A stretch of DNA of 64,000 nt from Varanus komodoensis. Lineage: Eukaryota; Chordata; Lepidosauria; Squamata; Varanidae. This document shows positions 12,930 through 23,100 of this stretch, in pieces. Both the position numbers and the translations under genes were made by a program. The stretch is from assembly GCF_004798865.1 (NCBI RefSeq), contig NW_025335568.1:4444852-4508851 (forward strand). Reading direction: 5' to 3'. How positions within the stretch are numbered: position 1 is the first letter of the stretch; every line of letters starts with the position of its first letter. The notes under the pieces were generated by a model, which saw only the letters and a list, made by a program, of their open reading frames with translations, was not told where the DNA came from and did not search any database.

Positions 12930-13763
12930 AGACAGGGAGCACAGAATTGCAGGGATGGCATCAGGAAGGCTAAAGCTGAGAATGAACTGAAGTTAACGAG
13001 TGATTCTAAAAGAGACAAAAAAAGCCTTCTTCATATACATCCATAGTAAAAGACAGAGGAAAGAAATGCTGGTCCAACTACTCAATTAGGATAGCAAAAC
13101 AATAAGGGATGACAAAGGAAAGGAAGAATTACTCAATTCCTGCTTTGGCTTGCTCTTCTCCCAAAAGAGGGCCTATGCTCTCCCTGGCAAGCTGAAGGGG
13201 CAGGATGGCCGCTTGAGCTTGGCAGGCACATGGTCAAGGATCATGTAATTAGTCTGAAGTAGTTCAGATCTCCAGGACCTGGTGAGCTCCATCCTACAGA
13301 GAAATGGAACTGGCAGAAGAACTCTCAGAACCACTGCCCATTATCTTTGAGAAATCATGGAGGACAGGGGAAGTGCCTCCAAGTTAATTATCTCTCTTAG
13401 CTGGCTGTCCAGCTACATCCTGAATAGCACTCTACAAGCACCTAAAAGGTAGTCATGCAGAGGAAAGAAAGGATCTCATCACCACTATCCCAGAGTGCAG
13501 GCACAGAATAATGGGCTCATGTTACAGGAAGCCAAATCCCAGCAGGACATCAAAAAGAACTTCCTTACTCTTAAAGCAGTACAGCAGTGGAACCAATGAC
13601 CTAGAGAGTTGTGAGCTTTCCCACAGTATAGGCATTCAAGATGCAGCTGGACAGCCAGCTAAGAGAGATCATTAACATCAAGGTCTACACTGTGGGGGGT
13701 GGGATTGGACCCAATGGCCTTCTGACTCCTTCCAGCAATACTATTCTATGATTCTATGAATCT
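12930..13763 (+). mobile_element. Rearranged CR1 LINE (internal RT part plus 3' end)
   Basis: The first part (about 12,930-13,382) is internal CR1 ORF2. It encodes a degenerate stretch just before the fingers of the reverse transcriptase, and one frame reads EMELAEELSEPLPIIFEKSW followed by RTGEVP, a hallmark of CR1 elements. At 13,383 the element is interrupted by a 44-base inverted copy of its own 3' region, and from 13,427 the normal 3' end resumes (CAGAGTGCAGGCACAGAATA, GGACATCAAAAAGAAC, ATTGGACCCAATGGCC). It finishes with the CR1 tail ATTCTATGATTCTATGAA. The catalytic RT core is missing, so the copy is internally deleted as well as 5' truncated. It is dead, and its frames are broken by several stops. 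Confidence 0.85.
13383..13426 (-). repeat. Inverted arm within the CR1
   Basis: These 44 bases are the reverse complement of 13,633-13,676 with about four mismatches. The shared core includes AGCTGGACAGCCAGCTAAGA. The arm sits exactly at the junction between the internal CR1 part and the CR1 3' end, so it arose with, or at, that deletion junction. Confidence 0.8.
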
Positions 13764-14932
13764 TAATCCTATTTAATCCTAATCCACAAGAATGAAAACA
13801 CAGACTCACACCTTTCCATACATTGATAGTATTATATTGATAAATAATAGTGCCACATTAATAAACCTGGAATAGAAAGTACCTTCTGTGTCCTCACAAT
13901 TCACTAACCCAAACTGCAAGCCATACCATATATGTTAGAAGAACATCTACCCTTACTATTGGATACTCACAGTGAATCTTTTCCAGGTTTGGGGAGAGAG
14001 TCATTGCATTAGAGAAACCCCACAAGACACTGGCGATTAGGGTTAAGGGCAGGGGTGGCCAATCTTATTCAGCCATGGGGCCAAATTCCAATTTGAGAAA
14101 GGTTCCTGGAACTGCATTCCAGCAGTAAGCTGAGCAAAGGTCAAGGGGACCAGGGACTAGGTAGGTGTGGGTCAGCCTGGACAAATTCACACCAATCATA
14201 CAAACAATAGCTTGATTCCATGCGTATCTACTCAGAAGTAACCCCAAGGCAACAGTGCCTCAGGCTTAAAAGGACAACTCAATTCCAAAATGTAAAAATG
14301 CTCAAAAGCATTTAAATTGCCAGTCTTTTCAATCTCTGATCAGAGGTTAGAGTGAAGTTCCTCTGTGCTGTGCTGAAGAAAGCTCATTTTTCCGGGAAAA
14401 TTCAGATTGGTGATCCAATATAAGAGCGGTAGTTTCCTGTACAGAACTGGAGAAGAGAGGGAAGTCTCTGGAAGAATCTCCATGGCCTGGATTTGACCCA
14501 TGCGTAGAGAATTCCCCATCCCATGCTTAGGAGAAATGCCATTCCCTGCAGTGACTAGGTAAGTGTAAATATGAATCATAGCAAAGACGGAATTTCAAGA
14601 TAAAATAATTATTATACAACCCACAACTTTGTGCAACCCACAAAGAGAGGGGAATTGGATGTCACACTACATAGTATGGAGGATATGTAGCATAAGATTA
14701 TGAATTGCCTAACAACGGAATAAAGTATTGCAAGGCAATGATTTGGTGTGATGATTTTATTGCAGGATAAAGGAACTCTATCCTGGTAGGTGACAGATCA
14801 CCCCCAACTCAGTCCTTGTTGTCTCAGCAATTTCAGGGGTCAAACATTATTTTGTTCCCAGATGGATGACTGTGGGTAGCCTTTCCCCATTGGAGGAGGT
14901 TAGTGCAAAGCAAAAACACCAGGTAAACTAAA
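13764..14932. other. No gene seen
   Basis: I recognise no gene. A unit of the inverted-core interspersed family (CCATGCGTATCTACTCAGAA and following) lies near 14,200-14,245. The short open frames on the minus strand are unremarkable. Confidence 0.5.
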
Positions 14933-15540
14933 TGAAGGTAGTGACAGATTTTATTTTCCTGGGTTCCAAGATCACCGCAGACGGGGACTGCAGCCAAGAA
15001 ATTAAAAGACGCTTGCTCCTGGGGAGGAAAGCTATGGCAAATCAAGACAGCATACTAAAAAGCAGAGACATCACCCTGCAAACAAAAGCGCGTATAGTCA
15101 AGGCTACGGTTTTCCCACTTGCAATGTATGGCTGTGAAAGCTGGACCATAAGGAAGGCTGAGCACCGAAGGATCGAGGCCTTTGAATTGTGGTGCTGGAG
15201 GAGACTCCTGCAAGTCCCTTGGACCGCAAGGCGATCAAACCAGTCAGTCCTAGAGGAGATCAACCCTGACTGCTCTTTAGAAGGCCAGATAGTGGAGCTG
15301 AAACTCAGATACTTTGGCCACCTAATGAGAAGGAAGGACTCCCTGGAGAAGAGCCTGATGCTGGGAACAATGGATGGCAAAAGAAGGAGGGGGCAGCAGA
15401 GGATGAGGTGGCTGGATGGGGTCATTGGGGCAGTGGGTGTGGGCTTGGGTGGACTCTGGGGGATGGTGGAGGACAGGAAGGCCTGGAGGAGTGTTGTCCA
15501 TTGGGTCACAATGGGTCGGACACAACTTCACGACAAAACT
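14933..15540 (+). mobile_element. BovB (RTE) LINE 3' end, open frame
   Basis: This holds the C-terminal part of the BovB reverse transcriptase. From an ATG at 14,932 there are about 203 codons of uninterrupted BovB protein. The diagnostic blocks are FLGSKITADGDCSQEIKRRL, MYGCESWTIRKAEHRRIEAF, ELWCWRRLLQVPWTARRSNQ, YFGHLMRR and GKRRRGQQRMRWLDG, ending near MGRTQLHD. The catalytic RT motifs lie upstream and are absent because the copy is 5' truncated. The ATG is simply inside the element. By eye it differs from the copy at 59,118 at only a few percent of positions, so both are fairly young. A six-base AAACTA on each side is a weak candidate target duplication. Confidence 0.93.
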
Positions 15541-16675
15541 ACTTTGGTGTGTTGGCTAAGACACACATGCACACAGCTTCTTAGGCTCCACACCTTTCCC
15601 CACTGAAGGAAGATGCTGAGCTATACAAGCATCTCCTTGGCACCCTGCTTGCCATCTGCCTGAGGCAACAAGCGGTACATAAACAGACGGGACCTGACTG
15701 GTTCTTGGAAAACTCCTGGAAAAATTTCCTATACAAATTACAGTAATTTGCATCCAAAGAATTTCAGTTTGCTCTGGAAATTTTTCTGAAGTCCTAGTCA
15801 GCAGTCTAATTTAACATGTTTATTTTGCTTTATTTGACCTGAACTATCTGAAGAGGGAAAAAGTTGGGGTTAATGTATTATTTATTTATTTAGAAAATTT
15901 CTATGTATCTTAAACATTATGTAAAAACGGTTATTGGAATACTTGTAAAAATGTAAAGATACTAGAGTATACTGCATAAGTGGAAGGAGAGAAAATAGAT
16001 ACTGAGAGCTGCTGACTGGCTAATAAATGCTAGCAACCCAAAGAACTGTGCATGATATGCTGAGAATGGCTCCTTTAGTTCTGCAGAGTTCAAATCTCTT
16101 CAGTTGAGGTTGCAGGGCACCTTCATGGTGGGCATCACTGTTTACAAGTTGTATTTCAGACTGAGACATATGCACTTTTGAAAAACATGTATGTATTGTC
16201 TCACATGCCTGCTAGGGAGAAACATCTGAAAACTGCTGATCACAGCTTTGAAACTGCTAAGCTAGCCTAACATTGCATTTGCAATTAGCATCTACCCATT
16301 GTTTCTAATGAACTTGTGAAACTGATTTCACCCCAAACCTCAAACCTCTGGCGAGTATGCTGATGGAGGACAGATGATGTCCCCTATCCTTCCTCAACAA
16401 CCAGTACAAAACCAAACAGGCTGCCAGATGGAAGCTTCCTCCTCTGTAACTTGCACAGAAATGCCATTTCTGCCTTCCTTCATTGGGCTAGTAAGAAATC
16501 TTGCAACCTACTAACTTCTGCAGGCTTATTTACAAAGCTGCAATAGAAAATAAGGCTGGAAAGTAGGACTATAGTACAAAGTCATGAGATAACACCATGG
16601 TGATCGTTGGCAGTTTCCAATGGTCCTGCAAGGCAGTTTTTCTTAAGCAAGAACATACACTGGGTGTCATTGAGC
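15541..16675. other. No gene seen; small L2 tail
   Basis: No coding region is recognised. TTATTTATTTATTTAGAAAA followed by TTTCTATG at about 15,880-15,910 looks like another minus-strand L2 tail. The rest carries no feature I can name. Confidence 0.5.
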
Positions 16676-16895
16676 ATGAGAATACAAGAAGCTATTCCTG
16701 AGTCAGAACGTTGGTCCATTTAGTCCAAGTCAACTGTCAATTGGCAGCAGCTCTCCAGGTGCACTCCCCCTCCATCTCGTTCCTTCAGACAAGAATGTTT
16801 CCAGCTCTATTTGGAGATGCTGGGGATTCAACCTGTGGCCTTCTATAGGCAAAGTATGTGCTCTGCCACTGAGTTAAGGTCTTTCACCTAACACA
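16676..16895 (-). mobile_element. tRNA-derived SINE, minus strand
   Basis: On the minus strand the head is well preserved: CTCAGTGGCAGAGCA (A box) and GGTTGAATCC (B box), followed by CATCTCCAAATAGAGCTG. It continues to GAGAGCTGCTGCCAATTG and ends near the GACCAACG..GAATAGCTTCTTGTATTC tail region. This is a nearly full-length copy of the squamate SINE with RNA polymerase III promoter boxes. It is too diverged to be a tRNA gene. Confidence 0.8.
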
Positions 16896-17020
16896 TTAGT
16901 TATGGCTTCAGTGTTCAGTGATCTATTATGCAGTGCTTGCTTTATGAAGCTAAAAACACACTAGTTGAACTATGGAGGTTCTAGGTCACCCTGGGATCAG
17001 AGCTGTACTGGTGTCAGCAC

Positions 17021-17141
17021 TGCCCGATTAGGTCCTCTCCAGATATTTTGGACTACAACTCCTTGTGTTCCTGACCATTGGCCTTGCTGACTGGGGCTGA
17101 TGGGACTCTCCAAAACACCCAGAAGGCACCTGATTGGGGAG
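17021..17141. mobile_element. Palindromic MITE-like element
   Basis: The two halves are imperfect inverted copies: CCAGATATTTTGGACTACAA in the first half answers CTGATGGGACTCTCCAAAAC in the second. The ends read TGCCCGATTAGGT and ACCTGATTGGGGAG. The middle holds CTGACCATTGGCC. The same foldback family occurs at 46,538-46,641 and, as halves, at 24,095 and 60,662. It encodes nothing and is probably a non-autonomous element. The superfamily is not clear to me. Confidence 0.65.
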
Positions 17142-17232
17142 TGCCCTAGGTGTTATTACCACAAAGAGAACTCATGTGAAGATGGCTATACGAGGTTTAT
17201 AAAGTGAAAACTCACATGCGTGGTGAAAATAT

Positions 17233-17920
17233 GAGGTATGTCCAGAAAGTAATGAGAATATTTTAAATTTTCTTTTATTGAAAAAATTACAATTGAACAT
17301 TGTCTCCTTCACGGTATGCACCTTGTGAGGGTACATAACCCGCCCAGCAATTTTCCCATTCTTCATAGCATCCCTGGAAGTCTTCAGGTGGGATGGCGTT
17401 CAGAGCCTTGGGACGTTATCCACAAGACCAAAATGGCGGCCTGCCAAACCTTTCTTCATCTTTGGGAAGATGAAAAAGTCGCAACGAGCCCTGTGATGTG
17501 TTTTTCAGCCAAAAACTCTCTGACAGCCAAAGCACCGTGACTCGGTGCATTGTTGTGATAAAGGATCCAAGGTGAGCTAATCTCAACTTGTGCCATCAGT
17601 ACGCTTGTGCAAATGATACTGCAGCTTCTCCATAAGCTTTCCTTACCATTTCCAAAGTTTCTGATGTACTTTTCCCTATTTCACATAATTTTATTGCGTA
17701 CCACTGTTCCAAACTCACTTGCATTTTTCTTAATACGAGGCACTTGAACAGGGTGTCACAAAAAAGAATGTCTCGCTTCTGAGAGGGCTGGAATTCTCTT
17801 AGATCATTGTTCTAACATACACCTGGCACCCCACCCCAAGTGACCTTGGCCAGCTTCTCCCTTCACAGAGCCCTTCTCGAGCATAGGGACTTCATTCTCA
17901 TGACTTTCTGGACACACCTC
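17233..17920 (-). mobile_element. Internally deleted mariner element
   Basis: Terminal inverted repeats close the element. The left end reads GAGGTATGTCCAGAAAGTAA followed by TGAGAAT, and the right end is the reverse complement of GAGGTGTGTCCAGAAAGTCA followed by TGAGAAT. Transposase remnants lie on the minus strand. An N-terminal part reads SLEQWYAIKLCEIGKSTSET and continues to the mariner YGEAAVSFAQAY-WHK region. It then jumps directly to the C-terminal half, with HNNA-like, EKHIT, DFFIFPKMKKGLAGRHF and YEEWEN. Full mariners are about 1.3 kb and this one is about 690 bases. The middle of the catalytic domain is missing, together with the proline-rich stretch that normally precedes CDFF. Several stops are present. 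It is a fossil class II element, plausibly mobilised in trans once. Confidence 0.9.
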
Positions 17921-17924
17921 GTGC

Positions 17925-19593
17925 TCACAATCATCCACAGTTCTTATCACCATTGTGCCATTACACAGATGGCATCAAATTGCCCTCCACAGGCCTTTAT
18001 CTTCAGAACCCTTGGGTGGTTCTCTCCTTGATTCCACAACTGAAAATTGTTGCAGATCTTTGGTGGTTACTGTAATGCAACTTTTTCCAGCTGGAACCCA
18101 ACATTATATCATCCAAACTACAAGAATGAAATTGAACTAAGCCACACAGTCCTTCAGGGAACCGTTTTTCAACCCATTTGCAGTTTAATATATGGTGTTT
18201 TGAACATTTCCAAGCTAAGGCATCTCAGAGGGATATGTTATTTTCACAACACTGTATCACATACACTCCAATCCATCTGCTGTAAGCAAGTTATTCTATA
18301 AGCCAGGACCACTTATGTTTCACCTAGATGCATCCGAAGCACAAAGATTTATTTGTATTCATTGAAATACTTTAAGTCACCCTTTATCCTTTAAGTTACT
18401 ATAGTACTTTGCAAGGAGTATGATCAAAACAATCATAATGTGTAGCATGAACTCTACCAACAGCAAAATAAAATCATGAAATGGCACAAGATTTGGCCAA
18501 AAATCTGGTCTGGGAAGATCTAACATATAAATGAAAACCTGACTTCAGTACTTCCTAACAGCCCCTTTACCGCCTGCACTTTAGGCAACCTCTCCCATTC
18601 CCTACGGATAACAATATTCAAATCTTTATCTGGATATAGCTTACTCTGAGAGGAAGACCCCCAAGAGATGGGAATCAAAAATGGTAAATTCATGAAGAGG
18701 TGTGAAATTCTGCACCAAATTACAAGCCCCATTATCTTATCTATTTTTAAGGAATACCTGTCATTCCAAGGGCTATCAAAGTTTTCCTCTTTAAGGAATG
18801 CAAGCTTAAGTCAAAAGTTTCTGTGCCAATCCACCCCCCCCCCCCCCACAGGCAATACAATTCGTTTCCTGTCTACATTTTAAACCCGTGAAAAAGAAAT
18901 GCCAAAACGACAGCATTAAAAGCCAAGGCTATGTGACAACCGCCCCTCCCCCACGCCAAGTTACTCTGATGCACATTTTGAGCAGATATAGCTAGCAGCT
19001 CTGGATGCCTGAACTGGAGAATTCACACCTCTGAATGGAATCATAAATAGCATTTTTCTTAATATTCATATTCTGCTTTCATCGAAATGCCAAGATACCA
19101 TTTTTAGAAGGTCACGTCTTATCAATATAATTAGAAACATAACTGATGAGAGCAGTATAAATAAAAGCACTTTCCAAATGGAGGAAAAGCACCGGCACCC
19201 TAGTGTCCAAAGGTAAGATGGAATTAAGTGAGCTTCCCTAGGATGGGAGGTGCCCATGAGGGCTGCCACAAAGCCCTGCTCTTGGTTTGCCACCACAATG
19301 TTCTTCTCAGATAACATTCTAAGGGACATAGAAAGTAGATAAAAAGACTGTCTCAACTCCATCCTCAAAACATTCCAATGGAATTCACTTCTATTTCCAT
19401 TTTACAGATACAAAACTGAAGCTGAAATTGACTTCCTGATGAACACCCAGCAAATTAAGGACCAACCTGAAATTCAAAGCAAGGTTTCTTTGGGGTCAAA
19501 CCTCATGACATTGTGTCTCAGTTTAAATGAGTTTAATCAACATTACCTTAAGTGAAAAGACCAAATATTGGCCCCAGCGCAGGATCAAACATT
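17925..19593. other. No gene seen
   Basis: No recognisable gene. There is a C14 run near 18,834. The minus-strand 100-codon frame at 19,066-19,368 has no features I know and no splice sites that support it. Confidence 0.5.
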
Positions 19594-19650
19594 GAAGAAC
19601 ATAGGACCTGCCTTGCTGGTTCATGCCAAGGTCCAGCCAGAAACAAACCA
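19594..19650 (-). repeat. CR1 3' tail fragment
   Basis: AAGAACATAGGACCTGCCTT followed by GCTGGTTCATGCCAAGGTCCA is the minus-strand CR1 terminus also seen at 3142-3200. Only the last 55 or so bases are present. Confidence 0.6.
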
Positions 19651-19914
19651 TGGTACTAATTCTCAGCTGTCTTCCCACAACAACCCAGAAATTCAGGGTT
19701 CACACCTCACACAGAACATCCAGGAAACCCTTTCACAGGGTTGTTAAACACACCAAAAGCAGATGAGCCAGCATGTTTGCCAACCTGCACCCAACTCCTA
19801 GTACCCACTGATTAACAAATCCTGGGCTATTTCATCATGTTGACCAGCAAACTGCCTTTCCTTCTCCTTCCGGTTCTTTCTACAGTGATGCTTATCTTAT
19901 CACATGATTTTATA

Positions 19915-19953
19915 AATGTTGCAAGTGATAGATGACCTATCACTTGCAACATT
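19915..19953. repeat. Perfect 17-bp hairpin
   Basis: AATGTTGCAAGTGATAG at 19,915-19,931 and its exact reverse complement at 19,937-19,953 flank a five-base spacer (ATGAC). The surrounding sequence does not extend the stem by more than isolated pairs. No element I know has this as its terminus. Confidence 0.9.
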
Positions 19954-20009
19954 CAAGGAAAAGCTCAGAGAAAAGTGCTCCATACTGACCGGTCTGCTGG
20001 TTTGTGGAT

Positions 20010-20150
20010 CCTTCTAGCCCGGGGTTCTCTGACTGGCAGCAGCTCTTCACCGTTTCCCTTCACACCTGGAGATGCCAGGGATTAAGCTGGGGACCCTCTG
20101 CATGCAAACCATGCAGCCTTCCACTGAGAGACTGGCCCTTCCATCTAGGA
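20010..20150 (-). mobile_element. tRNA-derived SINE, minus strand
   Basis: The minus strand gives CTCAGTGGAAGGCTGCATGG and then GCATGCAGAGGGTCCCCAGC, with a decayed B box (CTTAATCCC), CATCTCCAGGTGTGAAGGG and GAAGAGCTGCTGCCAG. It is the same SINE family as at 16,676. Confidence 0.7.
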
Positions 20151-23100
20151 ATAGATCCTTCCAGTATTATCTACAGAACTGATCCAAGAATTACCTCAGC
20201 AGATACCAAAAGACATTATCAGCTTCTAATAAGCAAATCCCCATGGTTCTTAAAAGCACTTTCAAAGAAAGCCGCATTTTTCTTCACAAAACTAAATGAA
20301 AATTCCTGCTCATCTCTCCATAAGCAAATGAAGGATTGAGTGTGAAAAAGTGTGCTTTATACTGACATTTATGATCAAAATGTTCCATTCATGGTATATC
20401 TGGCCAAGAATCACACATGAGTTGCTTCTGTTTCTGCCATAGGAGGTTCTGTTTTGCATAGCTAGGGAGTATTTCAGAGAATTCTTGAAAGTGTATGTGC
20501 TGCCAAAGGCATTAAATTAGCACATCACCGTTCAAAACAAGGCAAACCAGAGATTTGTTCTGCTACCATTGTGGTTGAAGCTGAAATAAATGCAAACCTC
20601 CATAGTTCTACTAAGCAATCACACCCATTTTTACTTCCTGCCAGTTTATTCGTCTTTTCTTTGTTTCAGTTAGGTATGCAGCCAGTGAGAAAATACAAAA
20701 TGTTCTAACTAGAACTCCTTTTCACTCAATCCCTATTTGATCAGAGAGAACATACTTCCAGAATATGAGTGTCAGGGAAAGGATATAAATAGCAATTTGC
20801 TACCATCACCAAAAAAAGGCAATTTGAAGACCAAGAAGCCCTTCAATTTTGCAAGACAGTTTGAGCGGTTGAGGGGGGAACTAGCTCTCACACACCATTC
20901 TGATAGGTTTGAGCTTCATCCACTTTTCAACACAGTCAGACAAGCATCAGCTCACAGGTGCAGTTGACCAATTAAATACACTAAGAAATAAGAACTGGTT
21001 GGAAATTGGATGGAAATAAGTTGCACAGCTGATTCCTGGTTGTCACTTCCTTGATATTTTGCCACTGAGTAGTAAATGGAACGGTCACTGAACCTGCTGA
21101 GGTGGCTACATATTTTAAAAGCAGGTTTCCAAAGCCACCTGTACATTCCTTCTCAGTCATGCCATTTCTGCCCCAGCTCTGGTTACCGATGGGGCGAAAC
21201 ACAAAAGCAATTATTCTCTATTTCCTTGGAAATGCCTTGTTCGTGTCTTTTGCACTTTAAATATTTAAGCACCAGGAATTCAGCATCTGTTTTTCTGTAA
21301 GGCATTCTGTTTCAACCGAATCTGATTTTTAAATAGCCACTGATCTGTGTTGTCCTAGAAGGAACACGTACTTGCTGTAAGTGCTCTTATAATATTTAAT
21401 GCAACAGAGCAGACTATTCCCAGACTGAAAAGCATCTCTTGGATTTCTTGGAAGAAACTCTCCAGGCAGACTGTGATCAGGAAAACAGGTAAGTGAAAAG
21501 AGTATCTCAATGTTACCTAGCAGGAGGATTGCCAAGGGCTGCACCAACGTGATAAGGCAAGCAGATGCAGATGCAGGCAGCTTGTATGTGAAGCCAGAAA
21601 TCTGAGTCAGTTTGTCACAGACCATGGCAGACAAGCAAGGAGAAAACCCTAACTCTGCAGTTCACACACACAAAAGTAGCACGGCATGTGTTATATCAAT
21701 CAATTCTATTTACAAATGGCCTGACAGGGTAGATCGGGCACACGACCCTGAAGAAAACACGCAGTCTGTGTGAAAGAATCGTGATCTATTCTGGACTGTC
21801 TCACATGCTCACTGCCACACGAGAGTTCACCAGTCTGTGGATGACCACAAGCTATAAATTAACAGTGAGCTGTAAGTGGAGTGTCACAGTTGGGGTAGGG
21901 GGCAGGTCTGCATACACTCTACTCCCCTCCGCCAAGCAGGCAAGGCGGCCCAGTCTCTTCCCTGTCACCCAGTGGAAAGGGTACTTCAGCCCCATTTCAG
22001 CCAATCATCGCTTCTGCAGTTTCATAAAATATTTCTTGTGTACCTTGAAGCCTCTCTTTACAACTGTTAAAACCCCTTAATCTGCTGTTCACACAATAAA
22101 CGCAGGCAATCTCAAGACCTTGTGCTCTTTTCTTGCACTGCAATACTGCAGAAGACAGAAAGTCCCAGGGCCCAGGTTCCAGCTTTGGCACAGCAAGCAT
22201 GTTTCATTCTTTCAGCCTAATTCAAGGCTACAAACTGTTCTGAGAATTAAAACAGAATCCTCTGCAAGATCTAGCTTCCAGCAGCCAATAGCCAGAGTCT
22301 TCAAATTAATCTGGACCCTCACATAGCATTCTGCCCTCCTTAATAAGGAGTGAATCTTTTGCCAATCTGACAAAACATCTCAATACAACAAAGGCTCAGT
22401 ACAACAAAAGCAACATCCCCCCATATGAAAATCATTTCTAAATGTCAGTAAAACTTACTCCAGTAAACACGTTTGAGATTTTTGAAAAGCCAAAATTTCA
22501 GACTGCTGTCACTGCCATATTCCACATCATGTAGAAACACAGGTTGGAAACAAAACAGCAAGAAAAATCCGCAGGTTTTGTCCTCCCTAAAGAGACTAAT
22601 CCAGTACCAAAGCCATCACTGGAAGCACCAAGCCAGCCTGTCTATTCCTGCATTAGCCCCCAGGATGTCAAAGGAGCGTTCACGGGAAAAGCCCCAGAGT
22701 GCAAACTGCATTTCATCCTGAGCCCCAAAGGCCCTCGCAGGGCTAGGAAGAGGAAGCTGACTAACGAGCAGCAGGAAGTGCTGGGCTCACCAAGAGACCT
22801 AATTACCATAAGCACCACTATGCCTTCCTCACACCCAGCGCTGTGTGTGCACAAAAGGATGTGCCACACATGAGAGAAAAAGATACACTTTGGGGGAAAA
22901 GAACAGGATGGAAATGCTTCGTAAGCACAGAGGCAATGGCAGCTGCCTTAACACCCAGTCCATTAGCGCAACTTGAAAAGAGGAAGGAAGAAGAATTAGT
23001 GGACGAAGCCTGAGACCTGCAAACCGTTTGTGAATTGCTGCCTTGGCTACATCCCAACTGGGGTAATTATATTCCAGCTATCCTAAAACGCTCCCTGCTC

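Noticed and set aside
15042-15509. 155-codon minus-strand frame
   Set aside because: It is antisense to the BovB reverse transcriptase frame at 14,933-15,540. The same applies to the minus-strand frames at 59,416-59,736 and, for L2, at 61,851-62,231.
16830-16895. tRNA-like A and B boxes
   Set aside because: The boxes belong to SINE heads. No cloverleaf can be completed, so no tRNA gene is called.
21408-21488. Plus-strand 81-base open stretch before a strong donor (AACAG then GTAAGTG)
   Set aside because: The acceptor lacks a pyrimidine tract and the strand disagrees with the inferred gene. A 26-codon open stretch is easily chance.
22544-22873. 109-codon plus-strand frame with a basic stretch (RRARKRKL)
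   Set aside because: It looks nuclear-signal-like but has no family resemblance, is antisense to another open frame, and has no splice or promoter support.
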